Positions 18,708-24,870 of a DNA stretch of 49,470 nt are shown in pieces. Position 1 is the stretch's first letter, and every line of letters begins with the position of its first letter. Made by a program: the position numbers and the translations under genes. This DNA is from an uncultured Lachnospiraceae bacterium (GTDB lineage Bacteria; Bacillota; Clostridia; Lachnospirales; Lachnospiraceae), in contig CAMNFR010000014.1 in the NCBI GenBank assembly GCA_946537305.1, forward strand, positions 1-49,470, written 5' to 3'. Below the pieces are notes generated by a model. The model searched no databases and was not told where the DNA came from. It was given only the letters and a program-made list of their open reading frames with translations.

Positions 18708-20516
18708 ATGGAAATTTATTTTCGCGTAATTTCTTTGCTCGGCGGTCTTGCGCTGTTCCTGTACGGTATGCGTATTATGGGGGACGGCCTGAAGGGCAGT
18801 TCCGGCGGCGCCATGAAGGCTGCGCTGGCCCGGGTCACCAACCGGCCCGTGATGGGCTTTCTGTTGGGCATGCTGGTCACCTGTATGATCCAGAGTTCCA
18901 CAGCCACCATTGTTCTGACCGTCGGTCTGGTGGGTGCCGGATTCCTGACCTTCCGCCAATCCATCGGCATTGTACTGGGCGCCAACGTGGGTACCAGTAT
19001 CACGGCCCAGATCATCCGTCTGATGGACGTGGACGCCGGTGCCGGCAGTTTTATGAGCTTTTTCAAATCCGACAACCTGGCGCCGCTGGCGCTGACCATC
19101 GGCATCATCCTGATCATGTTCGTGCACAAAGCCAGTTCTGAGACCATAGGCACCATCTGCATGGGCTTCGGTATTCTGTTCGTGGGCCTGATGAACATGA
19201 GCAGCGCCGTCAGCACCATGGGCGACGGGCTGAGCAAGCTGCTGATCTCCTTTTCCGATAACTACGTGCTAGGCTTCCTGTCCGGTGTGCTGGTGACTGG
19301 CATCATACAAAGTTCGTCCGCGGTGGTCGGTATTCTGCAGTCCATCGCGAGTTCTGTGGGAATCCCGTTCTGCGCGGTGTTTTCCGTGATCATCGGCGTT
19401 AATATCGGCGACTGCCTGACCACCTACCTGGTCAGCCGCATCGGCGCAAAGCCGGAGCAGGTCCGCACCGTGCTGGTACACATTATTTATAATGTATTTG
19501 CCGCCACGCTGATTTACGTGACCATCTTTATTCTGCGGACAACGGGCATTCTGGGGGATGAGCTTTGGAACATGACCTTGAAATCCGGCGGTGTGGCTAA
19601 CGTACACGGTGTTTTCCGTCTGGTGCCTGCGGTCGTGCTGCTGCCCCTTTCCGGGCTGTTCGCGAAGATCGCGGAGCGCATTGCCCCGGACAAGCCGGAG
19701 GAAGGCGAGGATGCCGAGCTTGAAAAGATCCTTTCCGAACTGGATCCCCGTCTGGTGGAGAACCCCAGCCTGGCGCTTGGCGAAAGCGGCGAGCTGATCG
19801 GCCGCATGGCGGAGGTCTGCTTCCAGAATTATCAGGCTGCCGTGAACCAGCTGTTCGACTACGACGAGGCCCGCAACCCGCGCATTGCCAAGCGCGAGGA
19901 TCTGCTGGACCGCATGGCGGATGCTTCCGGCAAGTACATTGTTTCCGTATCGCCGTACGTGGTGCTGGAAGGCGACCGTCTCAACCAGAACTATCAGCTG
20001 CAGGCGCTGGCGTGCTTTGAGCGCATCGGCGACATCGCGGATCATATCAATGACGCCTGCCAGCGGGTCAATAAATCCGGACATCTTTTCTCCGATCAGG
20101 GAATGCATGAAATGCGCACCGCCATGGACGCCGTGTATGAAATCTTGTCACTTTCTGTGCAGGCTTACCATACAAATGATGTCAATCTGGCGCGCAAGAT
20201 AGAGCCGCTGGAGGAAGTGATCGATGAAATTATTGAGACGCTCCGCTCCCGCCACGTAGACCGCCTGACCAACGGTTCCTGCGACAGCCTGAACATCAAC
20301 GGCATCGAATTCCAGAACCTGGCGCAGAACCTGGAGCGAATCTCCGACCAGTGCTCCGACTTTGCAGTCTATCTGCTCGGCCGCTACGACGAAGAGATCC
20401 GCGGTAAGGAACACATGTATATCCACGAACTGCACCACTCTCACAACCCCCAGTACATGGAAGCCTTCCAGGCCAACTACGACCGGTACTTCGGGCGGTT
20501 AAATATGACAGCTTGA
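18708..20516 (+). CDS. Na/Pi-cotransporter family protein with PhoU domain
   Basis: About 602 residues. The N-terminal half carries two inverted Na/Pi-cotransporter repeats with the signature glutamine-serine motifs TCMIQSSTATIV (about residue 66) and TGIIQSSSAVVG (about 203). The C-terminal half (from about 330) is an all-helical PhoU-like domain, with ALACFERIGDIADHIND and NLERISDQCSDFA as its two helical signatures. It probably moves phosphate with sodium, or senses phosphate. The ATG with AGAGGGGG 6 nt upstream is preferred over one 12 codons earlier. A strong terminator follows directly. Confidence 0.93.
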   Translation: MEIYFRVISLLGGLALFLYGMRIMGDGLKGSSGGAMKAALARVTNRPVMGFLLGMLVTCMIQSSTATIVLTVGLVGAGFLTFRQSIGIVLGANVGTSITAQIIRLMDVDAGAGSFMSFFKSDNLAPLALTIGIILIMFVHKASSETIGTICMGFGILFVGLMNMSSAVSTMGDGLSKLLISFSDNYVLGFLSGVLVTGIIQSSSAVVGILQSIASSVGIPFCAVFSVIIGVNIGDCLTTYLVSRIGAKPEQVRTVLVHIIYNVFAATLIYVTIFILRTTGILGDELWNMTLKSGGVANVHGVFRLVPAVVLLPLSGLFAKIAERIAPDKPEEGEDAELEKILSELDPRLVENPSLALGESGELIGRMAEVCFQNYQAAVNQLFDYDEARNPRIAKREDLLDRMADASGKYIVSVSPYVVLEGDRLNQNYQLQALACFERIGDIADHINDACQRVNKSGHLFSDQGMHEMRTAMDAVYEILSLSVQAYHTNDVNLARKIEPLEEVIDEIIETLRSRHVDRLTNGSCDSLNINGIEFQNLAQNLERISDQCSDFAVYLLGRYDEEIRGKEHMYIHELHHSHNPQYMEAFQANYDRYFGRLNMTA

Positions 20517-20530
20517 GAAAGATAAAAACA

Positions 20531-20588
20531 GGGGCCGGGTTCCTTGCTCTCACCGCGAAGGTTTGAGACAAGGGACCGGCCCCGTTTT
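20531..20588 (+). terminator. Rho-independent terminator of the Na/Pi transporter gene
   Basis: GGGGCCGG pairs with CCGGCCCC, with further pairing inside (TCCTTG with CAAGGGA), a loop of about 22 nt and a following TTTT, starting 14 nt after the stop codon. Confidence 0.85.
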
Positions 20589-20597
20589 AGAAATGCA

Positions 20598-20639
20598 GCA
20601 GATATTTGATTCTGCAGGGGTAAACCTGCAGATTATCTG
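20598..20639 (-). terminator. Hairpin downstream of ribU
   Basis: CTGCAGG/CCTGCAG (6-nt loop) nested in CAGATA/TATCTG, about 15 nt after the ribU stop. There is no clear T-run on the minus strand, so this could be a weak terminator or a 3' stabilising stem. Confidence 0.4.
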
Positions 20640-20654
20640 TCTTATAAACTTTTT

Positions 20655-21281
20655 TTAGTGCATCGCTGGGCTTCCCTGGGCCAGGATGCTGCGCAGGGCG
20701 TTGCCCACGCGCTTGTAGACCAGCATGGTCACAATAGAAGTGACACCGTGTTTTACCAGGTTGAACGGGAACACGCTGAAGAGCATCATGCTAATACTGT
20801 CGTGTACCAGCGGGTTGACCGCGGAGCCCATACCGATGATGGCTTCCATGGGCATGCCGTACAGGTTGGAGTACAGCGGGAACATCACGAAGGCGTTCAG
20901 GAAGATGCAGACTACACTTACAAAGATGGTGGAGATCACAAGGGCGATCACAGCACCTTTTTTGGTGTGATTCTTTTTATAAATCAGGGCCGCCGGCAGC
21001 ACAAAGCAGTAGCTGGTGACCAGGTTGCTGAACTCTCCCACGAAGGCGGTGTTGGAGCCCTGGGTGATGAGCTTCAGAACGATCTTGACGGCGATCACGC
21101 CGCATCCGGCGACCGGCCCCAGGAAGAATCCTGCGAAGAGCGCCGGCAGCTCCGCGATATCAAAGTCCAGGAAGGACGGGGCGAACGGGAGCGGCATGCG
21201 GAACATCATTAGGATGGTGGACAGCGCCCCCAGCATAGCAACAAAGGCAATAGTGCGTACGTTTACGGTTTTCGAACTCAT
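20655..21281 (-). CDS. ribU: Riboflavin ECF transporter S component
   Basis: About 208 residues with six hydrophobic segments. RTIAFVAMLGALSTILMMF at the start, FLDFDIAELPALFAGFFLGPVAG and the QGSNTAFVGEFSNL region match RibU, the riboflavin-binding subunit that works with the shared EcfA/A'/T energy-coupling module (not in this window). Assignment is firm because an FMN riboswitch and terminator precede it. The ATG with AAGGAGG 9 nt upstream is chosen; a frame 7 codons longer begins before that site. Confidence 0.95.
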   Translation of the reverse strand: MSSKTVNVRTIAFVAMLGALSTILMMFRMPLPFAPSFLDFDIAELPALFAGFFLGPVAGCGVIAVKIVLKLITQGSNTAFVGEFSNLVTSYCFVLPAALIYKKNHTKKGAVIALVISTIFVSVVCIFLNAFVMFPLYSNLYGMPMEAIIGMGSAVNPLVHDSISMMLFSVFPFNLVKHGVTSIVTMLVYKRVGNALRSILAQGSPAMH

Positions 21282-21318
21282 GGCAGTATCCTCCTTGTAC
21301 ATGAGTGTTCAGGAGAAG

Positions 21319-21354
21319 AAAATGCCCCGGAATACAATTAATTCCAGAGCATTT
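21319..21354 (-). terminator. Riboswitch expression-platform terminator
   Basis: A 15-bp stem (left arm AAAATGCTCTGGAAT, right arm ATTCCGGGGCATTTT, two G-U pairs in RNA, 7-nt loop) follows the riboswitch and ends in a T-rich run, 38 nt before the ribU ATG. It fits transcription termination when FMN is bound. Confidence 0.8.
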
Positions 21355-21356
21355 TT

Positions 21357-21472
21357 CTTTCTTCTTCCATCCGGACTATTACCGTCGGTTACGGAATTTC
21401 ACCGTATCAACCCGTATGGGCTCGCGGACTATACCGCCGGTGGGGACTTACACCCCGCCCTGAAGAGATATA
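21357..21472 (-). ncRNA. FMN riboswitch (RFN element)
   Basis: On the minus strand the conserved RFN blocks appear in order: TCTTCAGGGCGGGGTG, TCCCCACCGGCGGTATAG, TCCGCGAGC, a variable stem, GGTGAAATTCC, ACCGACGGTAATAGTCC and GGATGGAAGAAGA. The terminal CTTC/GAAG pairing that closes P1 is present. It should sense FMN and shut off ribU expression through the adjacent terminator. Confidence 0.96.
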
Positions 21473-21599
21473 TTTTATATGACTAACTATAGTACGGTTG
21501 CCGTATCTTGTCAACCATAATTTTCGAAATATGTCAATCTTAGTACAGCGGCTCCTTGAATAGGTAAAAAAGCTGTTTTCTGCCCGTATACATATAGGC

Positions 21600-21733
21600 A
21601 TACCGAGGTTTTCTGCGTGGTATTCCAACAAGTTAACTGCGGGGCACCTCTGCGTGATATTCCAACAAGTTTTCTGCGAGGCACTTCTGTGCGATGTTCT
21701 ACCGAGAGTTCTGCTGGGCCTCCTGCGAGGTTT
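21600..21733. repeat. 37-nt imperfect tandem repeat, about three units
   Basis: TTCCAACAAGTT begins at 21623 and 21660, and a degenerate form (TTCTACCGAGAG) at 21697, giving an exact 37-nt period. Each unit also has a shorter TCTGCG-type subrepeat. The array covers the 3' end of the small Cys-rich gene and the sequence beyond its stop. A period not divisible by three, and stops between units, suggest a decayed or non-coding array. Confidence 0.7.
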
Positions 21734-21881
21734 TCTGAGGCGCATTCTCCTCCGGTTCGTCCGCCGGATATTTGCAGCTCTCGCGCTCACACTGGCCACG
21801 CAGGGATGCGTCCCGGCAGGTGCGGCCACGGATTACACAGTAGTTCCAGCCGTCTTGTTCTGTTACAAACGCTCTGTTCAT
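21699..21881 (-). CDS. Small Cys-rich protein, unknown function
   Basis: 60 residues, no recognised family. Residues 12-38 hold four cysteines spaced C-x6-C-x8-C-x4-C, which could bind a metal or form disulfides; the C-terminal third is Glu/Gln/Ser-rich and probably disordered. There is no signal peptide. It is supported as a real gene by AGGAGG 7 nt before the ATG and a 4-nt ATGA overlap with the lipoprotein stop, a typical coupled arrangement. The C-terminal codons run into a 37-nt tandem repeat, so the end of the protein may be variable or recently altered. Confidence 0.65.
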   Translation of the reverse strand: MNRAFVTEQDGWNYCVIRGRTCRDASLRGQCERESCKYPADEPEENAPQKTSQEAQQNSR

Positions 21882-22315
21882 CCTGCAACCTCCTCATCGT
21901 CCGGGTCACCGGAGTCCTCTCCTTCCGGCGGGATCACTTCATCGTCGGGATCTCCGGAATCTTGGCCTTCCGGAGGATACACCTCATCATCAGGATCGCC
22001 CGAATCCTCTCCCTCCGGCGGGTTCACGGCATCATCGGGGTCGCCCGAATCCTCTCCCTCCGGCGGAATCACTTCATCATCATCGTCGGCATCGTCTGCC
22101 TGGTTATCGGCTTTCTGATCCTTTCCATTGTCTGCCTTGTTATCTGTCTTGTTCGCCGCATCGTCATCAGCCTGATTCGCCTCCTTGGCATCCTCCTTCT
22201 GATTTTCTGCGGCCTGCGTTGTCTTCGCGCCTTCCGCGTTTCCTCCCTTGCAGCTGCAGAGGGACAGTGCGGTGAGCACCGCCAGCAGCAGAATGGCTAT
22301 CTTCTTCATATTCAT
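21878..22315 (-). CDS. Asp/Glu-rich repeat lipoprotein
   Basis: About 145 residues. A lipoprotein-type signal (KKIAILLLAVLTALSLCSCKGG) would leave a lipid-anchored cysteine near residue 20. Then comes a hydrophilic Ala/Asp/Asn/Lys linker and four near-identical 15-residue repeats built on PPEGEDSGDPDD, highly acidic and with Asp spacing that could bind calcium (inference). I do not recognise a family. The second in-frame ATG is best spaced from GGAAAGG. The gene has a good promoter and is coupled to the small Cys-rich gene. Confidence 0.8.
   Translation of the reverse strand: MNMKKIAILLLAVLTALSLCSCKGGNAEGAKTTQAAENQKEDAKEANQADDDAANKTDNKADNGKDQKADNQADDADDDDEVIPPEGEDSGDPDDAVNPPEGEDSGDPDDEVYPPEGQDSGDPDDEVIPPEGEDSGDPDDEEVAG
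21894..22073. repeat. 45-bp in-frame tandem repeat, four units
   Basis: Four units of exactly 45 bp encode the 15-residue repeats at the lipoprotein C-terminus. The units differ at a few positions, mostly in the codon pair before PPEG. Copy-number change would keep the frame. Confidence 0.9.
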
Positions 22316-22358
22316 GTCTATCATCCTTTCCGCCCGCCGGAATCGGCGGACTTTTTTG

Positions 22359-22386
22359 ATTATAACACGTTAATCACCTTTTTCAA
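22359..22386 (-). promoter_or_regulatory. Promoter of the lipoprotein gene
   Basis: Minus-strand TTGAAA (22386-22381) and TATAAT (22364-22359) are 16 nt apart, about 45 nt ahead of the lipoprotein start. A GC-rich hairpin (TCCGCC...GGCGGA) lies in the 5' untranslated part. It faces away from the flavin reductase promoter. Confidence 0.65.
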
Positions 22387-22407
22387 TGACATTTTTGTAT
22401 TCTGGTG

Positions 22408-22436
22408 TTGATAAAAGTCAGGAAAATCGTTATAAT
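22408..22436 (+). promoter_or_regulatory. Promoter of the flavin reductase-rubredoxin gene
   Basis: TTGATA and a perfect TATAAT are separated by 17 nt. The predicted transcription start is about 22443, leaving a leader of roughly 90 nt before the start codon. Confidence 0.75.
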
Positions 22437-22444
22437 ATTGAGGA

Positions 22445-22462
22445 AATCGTTACAGAACGATT
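22445..22462 (+). promoter_or_regulatory. Operator-like palindrome at the transcription start
   Basis: A perfect inverted repeat AATCGTT-ACAG-AACGATT lies 9 nt after the -10 box. A direct copy of AATCGTTA also overlaps the -10 box 20 nt upstream. This placement suits a repressor, perhaps redox-responsive given the regulated gene; the regulator is unknown. Confidence 0.5.
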
Positions 22463-22535
22463 GATCGGATGCTTTTGCAGGATTTTCAGGAAGCTCTGCG
22501 GGGAGGCTTTACAGAATATCACAGGAGGTTTCATT

Positions 22536-23249
22536 ATGGATAAGAAGGCGATGTACAATATTTCGTACGGCTTGTTTGTACTGACGGCTTTTGAAGCCGG
22601 CAAGGACAACGGATGTATCACCAACACGCTGGCACAGGTGACCACCGCGCCGAACCGTGTTTCAGTAGCAGTCAACAAGGCGAATCTGACGCACGACATG
22701 ATTCTGCGGACCGGAAAATTCACCGCCTCCATCATCAGCGAAGACGCGGGTTTTGAGCTGTTTAAGCATTTCGGCTTCCAGTCCGGGCGGGACGTAGATA
22801 AGTTTGCAGGCTTTGAAGGTGCCAAGCTGGGCGATAACGGCACCATGATCATCACCAAAGGGACCAATGCCTTCATCTCCGCCAGCGTGGTGCAAAGCAT
22901 TGATCTGGGCACACACACCATGTTCATTGCGGACGTGACGGACGCGGAGGTGCTCTCCGATGCGCCTTCGGCCACGTATGCCTATTATCAGGCGCACATC
23001 AAGCCCGCTCCCAAACCCCGCGCGGCAGCGGTTTCTGACGCGGCTTCCGGCGCAGGCACGGGTGATGGCGCGACTTCCGGCGCAGGCACGGGTGCTGACG
23101 CGGCTTCCGGCGCAGGTGCGGAGCCCCGGAAGACCATCTGGCGCTGCACCGTCTGCGGGTATGAATACGAAGGTGAAGAACTGCCCGAAGACTTCATCTG
23201 CCCCTGGTGCAAACACCCCGCCTCCGATTTCGAGAAAGTGGAAGGATAA
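22536..23249 (+). CDS. Flavin reductase-like/rubredoxin fusion (high-molecular-weight rubredoxin)
   Basis: About 237 residues. The N-terminal 155 form a flavin reductase-like FMN-binding domain (MYNISYGLFVLTAFEAGKDN, NGCITNTLAQVTTAPNRVSV, LTHDMILRTGKFTASIISED). A Gly/Ala/Thr-rich linker follows, then a C-terminal rubredoxin with CTVCGYEY and CPWCKHPASDF binding one iron through four cysteines. Such fusions pass electrons from NAD(P)H to flavodiiron proteins or peroxide-reducing enzymes in anaerobes, so oxidative-stress defence is likely. AGGAGGT precedes the ATG; an upstream frame of 50 more codons runs through the promoter and is rejected. It has its own promoter and a palindrome. Confidence 0.92.
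   Translation: MDKKAMYNISYGLFVLTAFEAGKDNGCITNTLAQVTTAPNRVSVAVNKANLTHDMILRTGKFTASIISEDAGFELFKHFGFQSGRDVDKFAGFEGAKLGDNGTMIITKGTNAFISASVVQSIDLGTHTMFIADVTDAEVLSDAPSATYAYYQAHIKPAPKPRAAAVSDAASGAGTGDGATSGAGTGADAASGAGAEPRKTIWRCTVCGYEYEGEELPEDFICPWCKHPASDFEKVEG
23037..23123. repeat. 30-bp in-frame repeat in the rubredoxin linker, about three units
   Basis: Three units of about 10 codons centred on TTCCGGCGCAGGCACGGG encode the linker between the two redox domains. Unit number would set the linker length without breaking the frame. Confidence 0.85.
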
Positions 23250-23384
23250 GACTTTTCTAATCACTGGTTTGTTTTACACCACTGATCCAATCCTATAAAG
23301 AATTCACAGGAAAGCCGGCTACCTCGCCGGCTTTCTTGCTTTTTTTTATGTTTTGGAATTCATATTGAGAGAAAGGATCCGTAT

Positions 23385-23703
23385 AGAATTGTGTGAAGCT
23401 CTCGATCATCCTCTTTTTCTATATTTGGTCAAATCAGAGCATTTCAAATTCATTTACAACCCGTAATTTCCCAGAAATCTTAAATATTATCAATCCGGAA
23501 GCTTCTTTGTGCAAAGCAAGGCTTCCTGCAATAATTTACAACCCAGATTTCGTCTGAAGCGCATGGCTTCCGGCCAAATCTGGGTTGTAAATTATTCCAC
23601 AGTGACTCATTTTGCACACACCGAATGATATCCAAGATTCTCAGGCAAAAATGAGGTAACCGTTGGGTTGTAAATTATTTCCAATAAGCTGATTTTGAAC
23701 AAA
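23385..23703. repeat. Repeat cassette A: four 39-nt units in F-F-R-R order
   Basis: Four 39-nt units share the ends TTTGTGCAAA and AATAATTTACAACCC around a variable core. Units at 23424-23462 and 23506-23544 point forward; those at 23582-23620 and 23665-23703 are inverted. Same-direction units are spaced 82-83 nt. The two inner units form part of a perfect 21-bp inverted repeat (AATAATTTACAACCCAGATTT class) with a 25-nt loop that has its own GAAGC/GCTTC stem. Positions 23385-23622 are identical to 24432-24669. The first bases (AGAATTGTGTGA) equal the last codons of the downstream regulator gene. No transposase or cas gene is near. Confidence 0.92.
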
Positions 23704-23779
23704 AGACCAGACTCTTTTCTAAATGCAGGCAACAGATGCCTCTGTGTTATAAAACAGACATTTTGAGGGTAAATTCTTA

Positions 23780-23808
23780 TTTACAAGCCCTAATTTTAAG
23801 GGTATACT
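23780..23808 (+). promoter_or_regulatory. Promoter of the HTH regulator gene, overlapping a repeat half-site
   Basis: TTTACA and TATACT are 17 nt apart. The -35 region, TTTACAAGCCC, is one base longer than but otherwise like the TTTACAACCC end of the 39-nt repeats, and the spacer holds a near-palindrome (CCCTAATTTTAAGGG). This makes autoregulation plausible. The leader to the start codon is about 70 nt. Confidence 0.65.
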
Positions 23809-23882
23809 ATATTCATACATATGCAGATACTGACCAAGGCACAACTACGGGTACGAGGGAATCTAGCAGAAAGGAGATTGTG

Positions 23883-24443
23883 ATGATGTTTGCATTGCCG
23901 GATCATTTGACTGGAGCTGATATTAAGAAGCTTCGAAAAAAACTGGGTTGCACGCAGCAAGGATTAGCGGATTTTCTGAACATCTCCAAAAAGACGATTG
24001 AACGTTGGGAAAGCGGAAAGGCTGAAATTTCCGGTCCCATTATTCCGCTCTTTCGCATTCTTGACGAGGAGCCACGCTGGTTCTCTTTTTATGACGTTCC
24101 TCCCCAAACAACGCCGCTGCGGCTGCGGTACATGTTTCGGGAAGAACTCTGCACGCTCATAGATGTTGATGAGCGGCTGAGAACCGTACAGATACGGAAC
24201 TATACGAACAAACTCCAATTTCGTGCTTTTGGTCGAATCGTAGTGCCGACTTTCGCCCAGTACGAAGAATTTCTGGAATCGAGATGTTTTCCGCGGGAAC
24301 GCGATAATGTAAAACTTGTGCTGAAGCAACTTGATCTTCCATTCTACGAACCCCTCCTGATCATCGAAAAAACCGAGGGACGCATGGCAGAAGACGATTT
24401 CTGGATCCAAATCGAGCGGATGAATCAGCGCAGAATTGTGTGA
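23883..24443 (+). CDS. HTH (XRE-type) transcriptional regulator flanked by repeat cassettes
   Basis: About 186 residues. An XRE-type helix-turn-helix lies at about residues 8-58 (LTGADIKKLRKKLGCTQQGL, then ADFLNISKKTIERWESGKAE). The C-terminal 110 residues are not a domain I can name; they contain RCFPRERDNVKLVLKQLDLP and end FYEPLLIIEKTEGRMAEDDF-WIQIER, which look conserved (charged plus aromatic) rather than disordered. There is no membrane segment. AAGGAG lies 6 nt before the ATG; a longer frame starts inside the promoter. The gene sits alone between two copies of a four-unit repeat array and its last 12 nt are part of the duplicated block. Binding to those repeats is inferred. Confidence 0.82.
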   Translation: MMFALPDHLTGADIKKLRKKLGCTQQGLADFLNISKKTIERWESGKAEISGPIIPLFRILDEEPRWFSFYDVPPQTTPLRLRYMFREELCTLIDVDERLRTVQIRNYTNKLQFRAFGRIVVPTFAQYEEFLESRCFPRERDNVKLVLKQLDLPFYEPLLIIEKTEGRMAEDDFWIQIERMNQRRIV

Positions 24444-24750
24444 AGCTCTCGATCATCCTCTTTTTCTATATTTGGTCAAATCAGAGCATTTCAAATTCAT
24501 TTACAACCCGTAATTTCCCAGAAATCTTAAATATTATCAATCCGGAAGCTTCTTTGTGCAAAGCAAGGCTTCCTGCAATAATTTACAACCCAGATTTCGT
24601 CTGAAGCGCATGGCTTCCGGCCAAATCTGGGTTGTAAATTATTCCACAGTGACTCATTTTGCACACACCAGATAAAATCCCGGATTCGCAGGCAAAATCG
24701 AAGTAACAGTTGGGTTGTAAATTATTTCAATGTAACTCTATTTGCACAAA
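24432..24750. repeat. Repeat cassette B: second F-F-R-R array
   Basis: The units lie at 24471-24509, 24553-24591, 24629-24667 and 24712-24750, exactly 1047 nt from their partners in cassette A. The first 238 bp are identical to cassette A. The remaining 81 bp, including the fourth unit, keep the same length but differ at many positions (11 of 42 in the last spacer). The identical block begins inside the regulator gene, at its last four codons. Confidence 0.92.
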
Positions 24751-24803
24751 CCGAAGGAAGTCCCAAGCTTGCAAACTGAAATGATGGAGCCCCCCGATAC
24801 ACA

Positions 24804-24870
24804 ATGTGACAGCAGGTACGTCTCCCTGTCACATCCACAATGTGACAGTAGGTACGTCCCCTTGTCACAT
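24804..24870. repeat. Two tandem REP-like hairpins
   Basis: Two hairpins with identical stems (ATGTGACA/TGTCACAT) and near-identical loops containing AGGTACGTC lie at 24804-24834 and 24840-24870, a 36-nt period. The second touches the stop codon of the CNNM/CBS gene. They could act as a transcription terminator or mRNA stabiliser; there is no T-run. The form resembles REP/REPIN elements, though no associated transposase is present. Confidence 0.75.

Noticed and set aside
22386..22535. N-terminal extension of the flavin reductase-rubredoxin protein by 50 residues
   Set aside because: The extension runs through the promoter and palindrome; the internal ATG has a perfect ribosome-binding site and the family start.
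23424..23703. CRISPR array (39-nt repeats, 37-44-nt spacers)
   Set aside because: Only two units per direction, the second pair inverted, unit cores vary, spacers are partly shared between copies, and no cas genes are present.
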